A stretch of DNA of 64,000 bases from Terasakiella pusilla DSM 6293 (GTDB lineage Bacteria; Pseudomonadota; Alphaproteobacteria; Rhodospirillales; Terasakiellaceae). The stretch covers positions 1 to 64,000 of the forward strand of contig NZ_JHYO01000017.1 of NCBI RefSeq assembly GCF_000688235.1. The letters are read 5' to 3'. The translations under genes were made by a program, and so were the position numbers. Below are positions 34,825-44,013 of the stretch, piece after piece. The notes below the pieces were generated by a model. The model had not been told where the DNA came from. It saw only the letters and a program-made list of their open reading frames with translations, and searched no databases. Positions within the stretch are counted from its first letter, which is position 1. The number at the start of each line of letters is the position of its first letter.

Positions 34825-37700
34825 CCCGTTTTCGTATCCAGTCCCCAAAGGGGGCCAAACAAATCCACTTCACGTTCAACGGAAAATCCTATCAAGGGTT
34901 TGAAGGGGAGCCCCTCGCCGCTGCTTTGCTGGCAAATGGCGTGCACCTGATCGGGCGGAGCTTTAAATTCCATCGCCCGCGCGGCATCTACAGTGCGGGC
35001 AGTGCAGAACCCAACGCGCTTGTCACCGTCCTGCACCCGGATGGGCGCGAACCCAATACACTGGCCACCACCCTTGAAATTTATGAGGGTCTGGAAGCCG
35101 TGTCCCAAAACTGCTGGCCCAGTGTCGAGACAGATTTCGGCGCAGTGAACTCCCTGCTCAGCCCCCTGTTTGTTGCCGGATTCTACTATAAAACCTTTAT
35201 GGGGAAGTCCAACAAACACTGGATGTTCTTTGAAAAATACATCCGCAAAGCCGCCGGTATGGGCGAAGCCTCTGTAGAAGCCGACAAAAGTGTTTACGAA
35301 AAAACCAACACCTTTTGCGATTACCTGATCGTCGGGGCTGGCCCGGCGGGGATCTCAGCCGCCCTTGAGGCCGCCCAAACAGGCAAGCGCGTTGTCCTTG
35401 CAGATGAACAAGATGCCTTGGGGGCCTCCCTCATCGGGACCAATCAAACCATTGACGGCTTGCTGGCAGGCGCTTGGCTTGCTCAGCAACTGGCAACGTT
35501 GAAAACCTATCCCAACGTCACCTTGCTGCCTCGGACCACCATCTACGGCTATTACGATGACAATACCTTGGGCGCGGTTGAGCGAGTCAACACAAAAGCC
35601 TTGCGCGAACGCCACATCATCTTTCATGCCGACAAAGTGATTTTGGCAACCGGCGCAATTGAGCGCCCCATCGTCTTTGGCAACAATGACCGCCCCGGTG
35701 TCATGCTGGCCTCCGGCTTTGGCACCTATGTCAAACGCCATCATGTACGCCCCGGCACCAACGTCATTGCGTTCACGAATAACGACAGCATCTACCAACA
35801 AATCGACGATGCGTATGAAGCAGGTGCAACCGTCCATACGGTCGTTGATATGCGCGAAAGCTTAAGCGACTACGCCCAAGAAATCGTGACCAAGACCGGG
35901 ATCAACGTCCAGCTTGGCAAAGCGGTTTCCCACGTTCTGGGCAGCAAAAAAATCCGCGCTGTGCAACTGGATGACGGCACGAAGTTATCTTGTGATCTGT
36001 TGATCGTCAGCGGCGGTTGGACACCGACCATCAACCTGCAAAGCCAGCAAGGCGACAAACCGATTTATGACGATTCCCTCTGTGCCTTCCTGCCCGGCTT
36101 GCCGCATCAGGACTATCTCAGCGTTGGGGCGTGTAACGGGCAGTTTGGTCTTGCCGATTGCTTAAAATCCGGCGCGCGCGCCCTTGGACAAGACCGCACC
36201 TATACGGTGGAAAGGGACGCCCCGTGGGACATCCTGCCGGTCTGGGAAGTACCTGTCACAAAAGGCATCAGCTTTGTCGATTTTCAACATGATGTGAAAG
36301 CCAGCGATATCAGCTTGGCAAAACGCGAAGGCTTCATCTCTGTTGAACATCTCAAACGCTATACCACACTCGGCATGGCAAACGATCAGGGCAAAACCTC
36401 CAACCTGAACGCTTTGGCCCTCATGGCGAAAGAGCGTCAAAAACCGATTACTGAAGTCGGCACCACGCGTTTTCGCCCGCCTTACACACCCGTTGCCATC
36501 GGCACACTGAGTGGTGGCAAATATGGCGATCACTTCCGTCCGACCCGCTACACCTCCATGCATGAGTGGCACATCAACCACGGGGCCGAAATGATCAATA
36601 CCGGGGCATGGGTGCGCCCGCGTGTTTATAAGCAACCCGGCGAGACCGTGACGGACGCTTATATCCGCGAAGCCGCCAGTGTGCGCAACAGTGTTGGTAT
36701 GGTCGATGTCACCACCCTTGGTAAAATCGAAGTAGTCGGCCCCGATGCGCCAGAATTCCTCAACCGGGTTTATACAAACGCATGGCTTAAACTGCCTGTT
36801 GGGAAAGCGCGCTATGGCGTGATGCTGCGCGATGACGGACTGGTCTTTGATGATGGCACCACGTGGCGTCTGGAAGAAAACCGCTTCCTGATGACCACCA
36901 CAACCGCCAATGCCGCCAACGTGCTGACCCATCTGGAATATCTGTTGGACGTGGTCTGGCCGGGGCTAAAGGTCAAAGTGATCTCCGTCACCGATCAATG
37001 GGCAGGCGTTGCTGTCGCTGGCCCCAACAGCCGCGCAACCATCGCCAAGACCGTCAGCGGCGTCGATATGTCCCATGAAGCCTTCCCCTTCATGGCAGTG
37101 ATGGACGGCTTTATGGATACCATTCCGGTCAAAATCGCCCGCCTGAGCTTCTCCGGCGAGTTGGCCTATGAAGTCTGGTGTCCGTCCCATTACGGCCTTG
37201 CCATGTGGGAAAAACTGTTTGATGCGGGCAAGGAGTTTAACCTGACCCCTTACGGCACGGAAGCCCTTGGCACCTTGCGTATTGAGAAAGGCCATGTGTC
37301 CGGGCCGGAACTGGATGGGCGTACCAGCCTTGATGATCTGGGTCTAAGCTGGGCTTTTGGCAAAAAAGATTTTGTCGGCAAGCCTTTGTCCCAGCGTGAG
37401 GGGTTGATGGCCTCTGATCGAGCGAAACTGGTCGGGCTGATGTCCAAACCCGGACAGGCCATCCGACCCGGTTCGCAGATTGTCACGCAAGATAACCAGA
37501 CCCGCAGTATCGGCCATGTGACCTCGACCACCTATAGTCCGGCATTGCAGAACTATATCGCCCTTGCCCTGATCCAAAACGGACGGGACAAGATCGGTGA
37601 CACCGTCATTGCCACCTACCCTTTGAAAAACGAACAACAGGATGTGGAAATTGTTCACCCCCACTTCTTCGACCCAGACGGGAGCCGCATGCATGTATAA
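34821..37700 (+). CDS. soxA: Sarcosine oxidase subunit alpha
   Basis: A 959-residue multidomain subunit. An N-terminal Fer2_4-like domain (about 10-100, LIGRSFKFHRPRGIYSAGSA) is followed by an NAD/FAD-binding domain with YLIVGAGPAGISAALEAAQ near 170 and a C-terminal GcvT-like folate domain (about 575-955, including GKIEVVGPDAPEFLNRVY and LSFSGELAYEVWCPS). The folate domain transfers the methyl-derived C1 unit to THF as 5,10-methylene-THF. Length is usual. Its stop overlaps the gamma start by eight bases. Confidence 0.95.
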   Translation: MTRFRIQSPKGAKQIHFTFNGKSYQGFEGEPLAAALLANGVHLIGRSFKFHRPRGIYSAGSAEPNALVTVLHPDGREPNTLATTLEIYEGLEAVSQNCWPSVETDFGAVNSLLSPLFVAGFYYKTFMGKSNKHWMFFEKYIRKAAGMGEASVEADKSVYEKTNTFCDYLIVGAGPAGISAALEAAQTGKRVVLADEQDALGASLIGTNQTIDGLLAGAWLAQQLATLKTYPNVTLLPRTTIYGYYDDNTLGAVERVNTKALRERHIIFHADKVILATGAIERPIVFGNNDRPGVMLASGFGTYVKRHHVRPGTNVIAFTNNDSIYQQIDDAYEAGATVHTVVDMRESLSDYAQEIVTKTGINVQLGKAVSHVLGSKKIRAVQLDDGTKLSCDLLIVSGGWTPTINLQSQQGDKPIYDDSLCAFLPGLPHQDYLSVGACNGQFGLADCLKSGARALGQDRTYTVERDAPWDILPVWEVPVTKGISFVDFQHDVKASDISLAKREGFISVEHLKRYTTLGMANDQGKTSNLNALALMAKERQKPITEVGTTRFRPPYTPVAIGTLSGGKYGDHFRPTRYTSMHEWHINHGAEMINTGAWVRPRVYKQPGETVTDAYIREAASVRNSVGMVDVTTLGKIEVVGPDAPEFLNRVYTNAWLKLPVGKARYGVMLRDDGLVFDDGTTWRLEENRFLMTTTTANAANVLTHLEYLLDVVWPGLKVKVISVTDQWAGVAVAGPNSRATIAKTVSGVDMSHEAFPFMAVMDGFMDTIPVKIARLSFSGELAYEVWCPSHYGLAMWEKLFDAGKEFNLTPYGTEALGTLRIEKGHVSGPELDGRTSLDDLGLSWAFGKKDFVGKPLSQREGLMASDRAKLVGLMSKPGQAIRPGSQIVTQDNQTRSIGHVTSTTYSPALQNYIALALIQNGRDKIGDTVIATYPLKNEQQDVEIVHPHFFDPDGSRMHV

Positions 37701-38202
37701 CGAATATGCCCTTTCCCCGCTGACGTCTGCCTCATTCATCCAAACAGATCAACTGTGCGTCAAAGAATGGGAACTTGCCAGTTTCATCCAAATCGACTGC
37801 TGGTCCGGTTGTGAAGATCAAGTGATTGCCCTGCTCACTCAGCATCAGGATAAACGCTTTTTAGTTTTGCACACCGCGCCCGATCGCTTGGTCGTTGTCT
37901 CAACCAATCATGACCTGTTTGAGGAACTCTCAGCACTGATCACGCAAGACGTCGGGATGTTGACCCAACTCAGCCAGGCGCGCACCGCTTTTCACCTGTC
38001 CGGCCATCAGGCACAGACCATCCTTCAAAAAGGAGTCGCTATTGATTTTGCGGAACCTGTTTTTCCGATCCATTCCTGCAAACAGACCAGCATCTCCGAT
38101 ATCGGTGTGACGCTTCATCGCCTCGATGAAAATACCTTTATCTGTTATGTCTTTAGAAGTTTTGCCCCGTCTTTTCACCACTGGCTGACCCGTGCGATTT
38201 AA
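37693..38202 (+). CDS. soxG: Sarcosine oxidase subunit gamma
   Basis: A 169-residue subunit with weak overall conservation, as usual for gamma. The segment LSGHQAQTILQKGVAIDFAE near 98 and the C-terminal RSFAPSFHHWL are recognisable. It has the fold of the GcvT N-terminal domain and completes the complex. The ATG at 37693 lies inside the end of the alpha gene; its position as last gene confirms the call. Confidence 0.85.
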   Translation: MYNEYALSPLTSASFIQTDQLCVKEWELASFIQIDCWSGCEDQVIALLTQHQDKRFLVLHTAPDRLVVVSTNHDLFEELSALITQDVGMLTQLSQARTAFHLSGHQAQTILQKGVAIDFAEPVFPIHSCKQTSISDIGVTLHRLDENTFICYVFRSFAPSFHHWLTRAI

Positions 38203-38241
38203 CCGTCGCACATCAGGTTTGCTTGACGTTAGGAACATGTC

Positions 38242-39240
38242 ATGGCTAGCATAGCGTTCAATGACAATCGTGAGTATATCATGTTTCCAAACGGTTATGA
38301 TTTAAGGACCCTTTTTGTTTTCACCTGTGTGGTGGAAACAAGCGGTATGACACAGGCCGCGAAGGTCTTAAACATGACCCAATCTTCCATTTCCCAGTCC
38401 ATCAGCAATCTGGAAAGCGCTTTGGGCACGCAACTGTTTGACCGCAGCGTGCGCCCCATGAGCCTGACGGTTGCGGGCAATACCCTTTATGAAAAAAGCA
38501 AAGGTTTGCTGGAAAGTGCCAGCCGTCTGCTGCGCGAAACCCAAGAAAGTCAAAACCTGACCTTTGAAACCCTGACCTTGGGCTTGGCAGAAAGTTTCGC
38601 CAACACGGTCGGGCCGGAACTGGTGCGTCAACTGCCCCATCTGGCACGTAAATGGCGCATTTTGGCAGGGACATCACCCGCGCAACATGAAGCCTTGCTC
38701 AACTACGAAGTGGACCTTGTTGTCTCCACCAGCGATCAGATCATGGCGCAAGAAGGGCTGAACCTGTACACGATCATGGAAGAACCCTACGTGCTGGTGT
38801 TCCCCAAAACCTATGACGGGCCGGTGGATAGTATCGCCAGCATTGAAGGGTTGCCCTTTATCCGGTCGTCCTTACGGTCTTCCTTGGGGCGGCAAATTGA
38901 ACGTCAGATCAAGCGTTTGCGCCTGCATCTGCCCAGCCATTCCGAACTGGATACCGCAACGGCCCAGCTTAAAATGGTGGCCTTGGGCGGGGGCTGGTCT
39001 ATCACCACGCCGATCTGTCTGTTGCAGGAAATTGAACAGTTGCGTGACCTACAGGTCTGCCCGATCCAAAAAGGCAGTTTCTCGCGCAAACTGACCATGA
39101 TTTCGCGTTCTTCCGAAATGGAGAAGACGGCGGAGAAAGTCGCCCTGAAATCCCAGCAGATTTTGCGTGACCAGTTGATGCCGGAATTGTTTAAACAAAT
39201 TCCGTGGCTGGAAAACAAACTGATCTGGGGTCTACAGTAA
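38242..39240 (+). CDS. LysR-family transcriptional regulator
   Basis: A 332-residue LTTR. The helix-turn-helix (about 20-80) contains GMTQAAKVLNMTQSSISQSI and LGTQLFDRSVRP; the effector domain follows from about 105. ATG at 38242 has TAGGA at 7 bp; an ATG at 38281 matches the usual LTTR N-terminus. It lies between sarcosine oxidase and an amine oxidoreductase gene, all on the same strand, so either could be its target. Confidence 0.9.
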   Translation: MASIAFNDNREYIMFPNGYDLRTLFVFTCVVETSGMTQAAKVLNMTQSSISQSISNLESALGTQLFDRSVRPMSLTVAGNTLYEKSKGLLESASRLLRETQESQNLTFETLTLGLAESFANTVGPELVRQLPHLARKWRILAGTSPAQHEALLNYEVDLVVSTSDQIMAQEGLNLYTIMEEPYVLVFPKTYDGPVDSIASIEGLPFIRSSLRSSLGRQIERQIKRLRLHLPSHSELDTATAQLKMVALGGGWSITTPICLLQEIEQLRDLQVCPIQKGSFSRKLTMISRSSEMEKTAEKVALKSQQILRDQLMPELFKQIPWLENKLIWGLQ

Positions 39241-39286
39241 GGCCAGCATCCCCAACGTTCCCCCCCCCCTCATAAAGACCAAAACA

Positions 39287-39307
39287 CCGATCATATTATT
39301 AGATCGG
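39287..39307. promoter_or_regulatory. Inverted repeat upstream of the amine oxidoreductase gene
   Basis: CCGATC-N9-GATCGG, perfect 6-bp arms, lies 36 bp before the ATG at 39343. No T-run follows, so an operator is more likely than a terminator. A run of ten C residues precedes it at 39260-39269. Confidence 0.45.
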
Positions 39308-39342
39308 AACACCCGCACTCACATTTTTTTCAGGTTTTAACG

Positions 39343-40677
39343 ATGAAAAAGACCATCATTACACCGCCTTTAGATACCCCTTCCGGCTGGACCAGCGTAT
39401 CAAAAATCACCCCTATGGGAACCAGTGAGCCTCTAGAAACGTCTCTGCCTTGGGTCGTGATCGGTGCCGGATTTACCGGCTTGGCGGCCTCACGTCGTCT
39501 AGCGGAACTCAACCCCGATCAACCGGTTGCCCTCTTGGATGCCCGCCCCGTCGGATGGGGGGCCAGCGGTCGTAACTCCGGCTTTGTGATTGACCTGCCG
39601 CACAAGTTCGATCTTGATACGCCGGAGCCGGATCGCCTGCGCAAGATCATCCACCTCAACCGCACCGCAATCCACGATCTGGAAAGCCTGATTACCGACC
39701 ATAAAATCGACTGCGAATGGTCCCGCGTCGGCAAATTGCAAGGCGCGGTAAAGGAACGCGGCACCGGACTGATGCGCAAATTCGCCCACGCCCTTGAACT
39801 GGTGGACGAACCCCATCAGATGCTGGATCAGCAGGGCTGTCTGGATATCACCGGCACCAACTACTATAGCGGCGCCATCTTCACCCCCGGCTCTGCCCTT
39901 GTAAACCCGCTGTCCCTTGCGCGTGGTTTGGCGGCCAACCTGCCCGCCAACGTCTTGTTGCGCGATGACACCGCTGTCTTGGGGATGACGAGCGTTGATA
40001 AAGGCTATGAGCTGACATTGGAAACGACGGACAAACAGACCTACAGCACAACCGCGAGCAAGGTCATTTTGGCTGTCGATCCCTTCACGCCAGAATTTGG
40101 CTATCTGAAAAACCGCATCCTGCCGCTGCTAACCTTTGCCAGCATCACGCGCCCCCTAACGGACAGCGAAAAAGCCCGGTTTAAAGGCACCTTGGATTGG
40201 GGCCTGACCCCGGCTGATGCAGGCGGAACGACCCTGCGCATGACCCAAGACGGTCGCATCCTGTTGCGCAACCAATATGCCAACGCCCCAAAATACAGGG
40301 CGGACAAACATATGCTGGCAGATGTGGAAGAAAAACAACGCGAAGGCTTTGAAAAACGCTACCCGGATTTATCCCACGTCCCGTTTGAAACCACATGGGG
40401 CGGGGTCTGCGGCCTGTCTGCCAACCATGTGTCCCATTTCGGAGAAGTGGCAAAGGGGGTCTATTCCGCCTCCTGCTATAACGGGGTCGGTGTGGCGAAA
40501 GGCACCATCTCCGGTAAATTGTTGGCGGAGATGGCCTGCGATCATGCCACCTCAGAACTGGAAGATATCCAGACCATTTCCGGTCTGCCCTCGCTTATCC
40601 CACCGGAACCCATCCGCGGGATCGGGGTCACCACCCGACTGAAATTTGCCGAATGGCAAAGCAAAGACGAAATTTAA
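39343..40677 (+). CDS. FAD-dependent amine oxidoreductase (DAO/PuuB-like)
   Basis: A 444-residue protein of the D-amino-acid-oxidase fold. The dinucleotide site is LPWVVIGAGFTGLAASRRLAE near residue 36, followed by GWGASGRNSGFVIDLPHKFD near 67, the typical covalent/near-flavin region of PuuB-like gamma-glutamylputrescine oxidases. Late motif YSASCYNGVGVAKGT near 385 fits. It oxidises a secondary or primary amine with H2O2 release. RidA downstream would quench the reactive enamine/imine product, which supports the reading. Actual amine unknown. Confidence 0.88.
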   Translation: MKKTIITPPLDTPSGWTSVSKITPMGTSEPLETSLPWVVIGAGFTGLAASRRLAELNPDQPVALLDARPVGWGASGRNSGFVIDLPHKFDLDTPEPDRLRKIIHLNRTAIHDLESLITDHKIDCEWSRVGKLQGAVKERGTGLMRKFAHALELVDEPHQMLDQQGCLDITGTNYYSGAIFTPGSALVNPLSLARGLAANLPANVLLRDDTAVLGMTSVDKGYELTLETTDKQTYSTTASKVILAVDPFTPEFGYLKNRILPLLTFASITRPLTDSEKARFKGTLDWGLTPADAGGTTLRMTQDGRILLRNQYANAPKYRADKHMLADVEEKQREGFEKRYPDLSHVPFETTWGGVCGLSANHVSHFGEVAKGVYSASCYNGVGVAKGTISGKLLAEMACDHATSELEDIQTISGLPSLIPPEPIRGIGVTTRLKFAEWQSKDEI

Positions 40678-40704
40678 CCCCCCTATTTTCTAGGAGAACC
40701 CCTC

Positions 40705-41088
40705 GTGATTACCACAGTTAAAACCGACCTCTATGCATCGCCTTCCCCGCTGGAGTGGGCAACCATTGGCAACGGCATTCTGTTTACGGCCCAAATTCCC
40801 ATTGATGAAAACGGTCAGGTCGTCGACGGCGGCATCGAAGCCCAAGCACGCCAGACACTCGATAACCTGTCCCACACCCTTGAAAAAGCCGGTGGTAGCC
40901 TGAAAAACATCACGCAGGTCTTGATCTATGTCACCGAAAAAGAAGCCCTGCCGATCGTCAATAAGGTCTATGCGGAATATTTTGAAGCGCCTTATCCAAA
41001 CCGCGCCGCCATGATCATTGCGGGTCTGGCGCGTGACGAAATGAAAGTCGAAATGGTCGCCTACGCGGCTATGGATCAAGACGCTTAA
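40705..41088 (+). CDS. RidA family enamine/imine deaminase
   Basis: A 127-residue YjgF/RidA-fold protein which hydrolyses reactive enamine/imine intermediates. The family pattern includes GILFTAQIPIDENGQVVDGG near 28, QARQTLDNLSHTLEKAGGSL near 50 and YPNRAAMIIAG near 98, though the usual active-site Arg lies within NRAAM. It starts with GTG at 40705, supported by TAGGAGAAC in front. Cotranscription with the amine oxidoreductase (27-bp gap) implies a direct clean-up role. Confidence 0.92.
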   Translation: MITTVKTDLYASPSPLEWATIGNGILFTAQIPIDENGQVVDGGIEAQARQTLDNLSHTLEKAGGSLKNITQVLIYVTEKEALPIVNKVYAEYFEAPYPNRAAMIIAGLARDEMKVEMVAYAAMDQDA

Positions 41089-41249
41089 TCTACCTCTTTT
41101 GTTTTGATCACGGGCTTTTGATCTCCTGCAACGCCGTCAGCCCTGATCCACCTCTCCCAAGGAAAATGCTTCTGTCTCTCAGCGTTTTCTTTGGGATTTT
41201 TTTATCTCAGTCTATAGTATCGAACCTTTCAAACGGTCCTGATAAAAAG

Positions 41250-41999
41250 ATGAACAACCACCTTCGACAATATCAAAGTGCGGAAGTTACACACACGCAT
41301 CCAGACCACCACCAGATCATCATCCCCATGACTGGGACACTTGATCTATCGGTAGATGGCAAACACGGGCTTGTCTTGGGCTCTACCCTCGGGATTGTCG
41401 TATCCGGTGAGAAACATACGTTTAAAGCCCCGAACCATAATCATTTTATGGTGCTGGATATCCCGACCGATCCCTCAGACGAAGGCAATCATATCTGGGC
41501 GCAATCGGTGCACACCCCGTTTCACACCATGTCTCAGGCCTTAATAACGCTAAGTGACTATGCGATCTTTTGTGCCGCAAAAAGCCAACAAAACGATTGG
41601 TTCCCTCTTTGGCAACAACTGTTTTTACAAACCCTGAAAGCTGAATTCTCGCACGACTGCCCTCAGCTCCCCCAACGTTTGCAAGCGGTCCTGCACTATA
41701 TGGAACAGAATCTAGCGCGTAAAATCACAACCCCGGAACTGGCGCGGGTGTCGTGCTTATCACCCGCGCGTTTTTACGAAGTTTTTCGCGCCACATTCGG
41801 CGTCTCCCCCCAAACCTTTTTCACCAATCTGCGTTTAAAAGAAGCCAAACGGTTGATGATGCAGGGGCGCAGCCTGTCTGATGTCGCCCAAACCGTCGGT
41901 TTTTCTGATCAAAGCGCCTTTACCAAAGCTTTCAGCAAAGCGTTTAACCAGTCGCCCGCCAAATGGCGTAAACAAGAGTTACTGACAAAAAAAACATAG
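41250..41999 (+). CDS. AraC-family transcriptional regulator
   Basis: A 249-residue regulator with an N-terminal cupin-like sensing domain (HTHPDHHQIIIPMTGTLDLSV) and a C-terminal double helix-turn-helix with ITTPELARVSCLSPARFYEV near 158 and the family signature LSDVAQTVGFSDQSAFTKAF near 207. The start is uncertain: ATG at 41250 fits family length; ATG at 41166 and TTG at 41118 are in frame. It precedes a DMT exporter gene, its likely target. Confidence 0.88.
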   Translation: MNNHLRQYQSAEVTHTHPDHHQIIIPMTGTLDLSVDGKHGLVLGSTLGIVVSGEKHTFKAPNHNHFMVLDIPTDPSDEGNHIWAQSVHTPFHTMSQALITLSDYAIFCAAKSQQNDWFPLWQQLFLQTLKAEFSHDCPQLPQRLQAVLHYMEQNLARKITTPELARVSCLSPARFYEVFRATFGVSPQTFFTNLRLKEAKRLMMQGRSLSDVAQTVGFSDQSAFTKAFSKAFNQSPAKWRKQELLTKKT

Positions 42000-42065
42000 G
42001 CCTGCACAAGAAAGCCCTGCGCCGATCTGGCATTTTTCCTTCTTGATCGAAAGAAGGACTATTAA

Positions 42066-42938
42066 ATGAAAGCAACACTCATCGGCGGCTGTGCCATTTT
42101 AATGTGGTCTCTCCTCGCGCTTTTTACCTCCGCAACCAAGGGCATCCCGCAGTTTCAACTGCTGGCGCTGACCTTCTCTGTTGGGGGGCTGGTTGGGCTG
42201 ATCTATATCCATTTCTACAGTCCATCCGGCTGGTCTTTGATCCGGCAGCCGTGGCAAGCTTGGGCAATTGGTGTCCTTGGCTTATTCGGCTATCACTTTT
42301 TCTATTTTACAGCTTTGTCGAAAGCACCCGTGGCTGATGCAAGTCTAATCGCCTACCTCTGGCCGTTGCTGATCGTCCTCTTTTCCGCTTTTCTGCCCAA
42401 CGAACGGCTACGTTGGTTTCATATCCTTGGGGGTGTCACCGGACTGGCAGGCGCCCTGTTAATCGTCGCATCCAAAGGCCCGTTCACGTTTGATGCCCAA
42501 TATGGCATGGGCTATCTGGCTGCTGTCGGATGCGCCCTGACATGGTCGCTTTATTCCGTCCTTAACCGGACACAGGGTCAAGTCCCCACAGAAGTCGTTG
42601 CCTTTTTCTGTCTGGCAACCGCCTGTCTCGGCGCGGTGTGCCATTTAGCCTTTGAAGAATGGGTATCCCCAAACTTGCTGCAGTGGGCAGCCATCATCGG
42701 GTTAGGGATTGGTCCCGTTGGCGCGTCCTTTTACACGTGGGATTATGGGACAAAATTTGGCGACATTCGCTTACTTGGCGTCATGTCCTATGCCGCCCCC
42801 GTTTTAAGTACCCTCCTTCTGGTGGTCAGTGGACAAGCCAGCGCGGACTGGTCCCTGGCTGTCGCCTGCCTGCTCATTACCTTTGGTGCCATCCTTGCGT
42901 CACTTGATTTCTTTAAAAAGAAACCGCGACAGGTCTGA
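42066..42938 (+). CDS. EamA/DMT-family exporter
   Basis: A 290-residue inner-membrane protein with ten predicted helices in two EamA repeats. The second repeat begins near AVGCALTWSLYSVLNRTQG (residue 155). The order of motifs recalls YddG-like aromatic amino-acid or metabolite exporters. RBS GAAGGAC precedes the ATG. The AraC-type regulator upstream on the same strand is probably its controller. Confidence 0.88.
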   Translation: MKATLIGGCAILMWSLLALFTSATKGIPQFQLLALTFSVGGLVGLIYIHFYSPSGWSLIRQPWQAWAIGVLGLFGYHFFYFTALSKAPVADASLIAYLWPLLIVLFSAFLPNERLRWFHILGGVTGLAGALLIVASKGPFTFDAQYGMGYLAAVGCALTWSLYSVLNRTQGQVPTEVVAFFCLATACLGAVCHLAFEEWVSPNLLQWAAIIGLGIGPVGASFYTWDYGTKFGDIRLLGVMSYAAPVLSTLLLVVSGQASADWSLAVACLLITFGAILASLDFFKKKPRQV

Positions 42939-43008
42939 TTTTTCTTATCAAAGGGCGCACTTACAATTACCTTGTCTTAGATCAGCTCAAAAAAAGGCGA
43001 TTGAAAAG

Positions 43009-44010
43009 ATGGATCCCCTCACTCAAGGCGTTGTCGGTGCTGTCGTGCCCCAAGCCAGTCTGCGTAAAAAACAGCTCCTGCTTTTAGGATTATTCGGCTG
43101 GCTCTCCGGCATGGCACCTGATCTGGATGTCCTTATCCGCAGCACCCGTGATCCGTTACTGTATCTGGAATATCACCGCCAGTTCACCCATTCACTGATC
43201 TTTATCCCCATAGGCGGGCTGATTTGTGCAAGCCTGTTTTACCTGCTGCTTGCCCGACGGTTTGATCTGTCCTTTAAGATGACCTATCTTGCCTGTACGC
43301 TGGGCTATGGCACGCACGGATTGCTGGATGCTGCCACCTCCTACGGGACCATGTTGTTTTGGCCCTTTAGTGATGTCCGTGTGGCAGGCAATATGATCTC
43401 CATCATCGATCCGCTTTTCACCTTGCCGCTGCTAACCCTCGTGCTGCTGGCTGCCTTTCGACGCAAGCGCAGATATGCGCTGCTGGGCCTCTTATGGATG
43501 GGGCTTTATCTGGGATTTGGTGCTGTGCAGAATTACCGCGCGGAACGGGCCGGGCAAGAACTGGCCGATTTACGTGGTCACCAAAATGTAGAGGTCTCTG
43601 CCAAGCCCAGCTTTGGTAACTTGTTGGTCTGGAAAGTGATTTACCGCCATGAAAACACATATTATGTGGACGCTGTGCGGACCGGCATCACCCCAACCGT
43701 TGTAGAAGGTGACCGGATTGTCGCCCTCGATCTCCAACGTGATTTCCCGTGGTTGGATGCCAATAGCCAACAAGCGCGAGATATTGAGAGGTTTCGCTGG
43801 TTTTCCAAAGGCTATATCGCCAAAGACCCGAACTATGAAGACCGCATCATTGATTTACGATATTCGCTGATCCCCAACGAGATCAATGCGCTTTGGTCCA
43901 TCAGCCTCAAGCCGGAGGCGCAAAGCGAAGATCACGCAGGCTTCACCCATCATCGCAATGCAGGCCCGCGCGAACGTCAGCTTCTCTGGCAAATGATCCT
44001 GAATAAGTAA
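43009..44010 (+). CDS. YdjM/DUF457-like membrane-bound metal-dependent hydrolase
   Basis: A 333-residue membrane protein. Its start MDPLTQGVVGAVVPQASLRK, the GMAPDLDVL segment near 42, and YHRQFTHSLIF near 59 give the His/Asp pattern of the family annotated as inner-membrane metal-dependent hydrolases. Four or five membrane helices are followed by a soluble C-terminal half (about 190-333). Function is unproven for the whole family. ATG at 43009 follows AAAAGGCG; longer in-frame starts overlap the EamA gene. Convergent with the next gene (3-bp gap). Confidence 0.85.
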   Translation: MDPLTQGVVGAVVPQASLRKKQLLLLGLFGWLSGMAPDLDVLIRSTRDPLLYLEYHRQFTHSLIFIPIGGLICASLFYLLLARRFDLSFKMTYLACTLGYGTHGLLDAATSYGTMLFWPFSDVRVAGNMISIIDPLFTLPLLTLVLLAAFRRKRRYALLGLLWMGLYLGFGAVQNYRAERAGQELADLRGHQNVEVSAKPSFGNLLVWKVIYRHENTYYVDAVRTGITPTVVEGDRIVALDLQRDFPWLDANSQQARDIERFRWFSKGYIAKDPNYEDRIIDLRYSLIPNEINALWSISLKPEAQSEDHAGFTHHRNAGPRERQLLWQMILNK

Positions 44011-44013
44011 AGG

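Noticed and set aside
33290-38202. Reading soxB, soxD, soxA, soxG here as sulfur-oxidation genes
   Set aside because: Domains (FAD amine oxidase, zinc subunit, GcvT-like folate domain) show sarcosine oxidase; only the names coincide.
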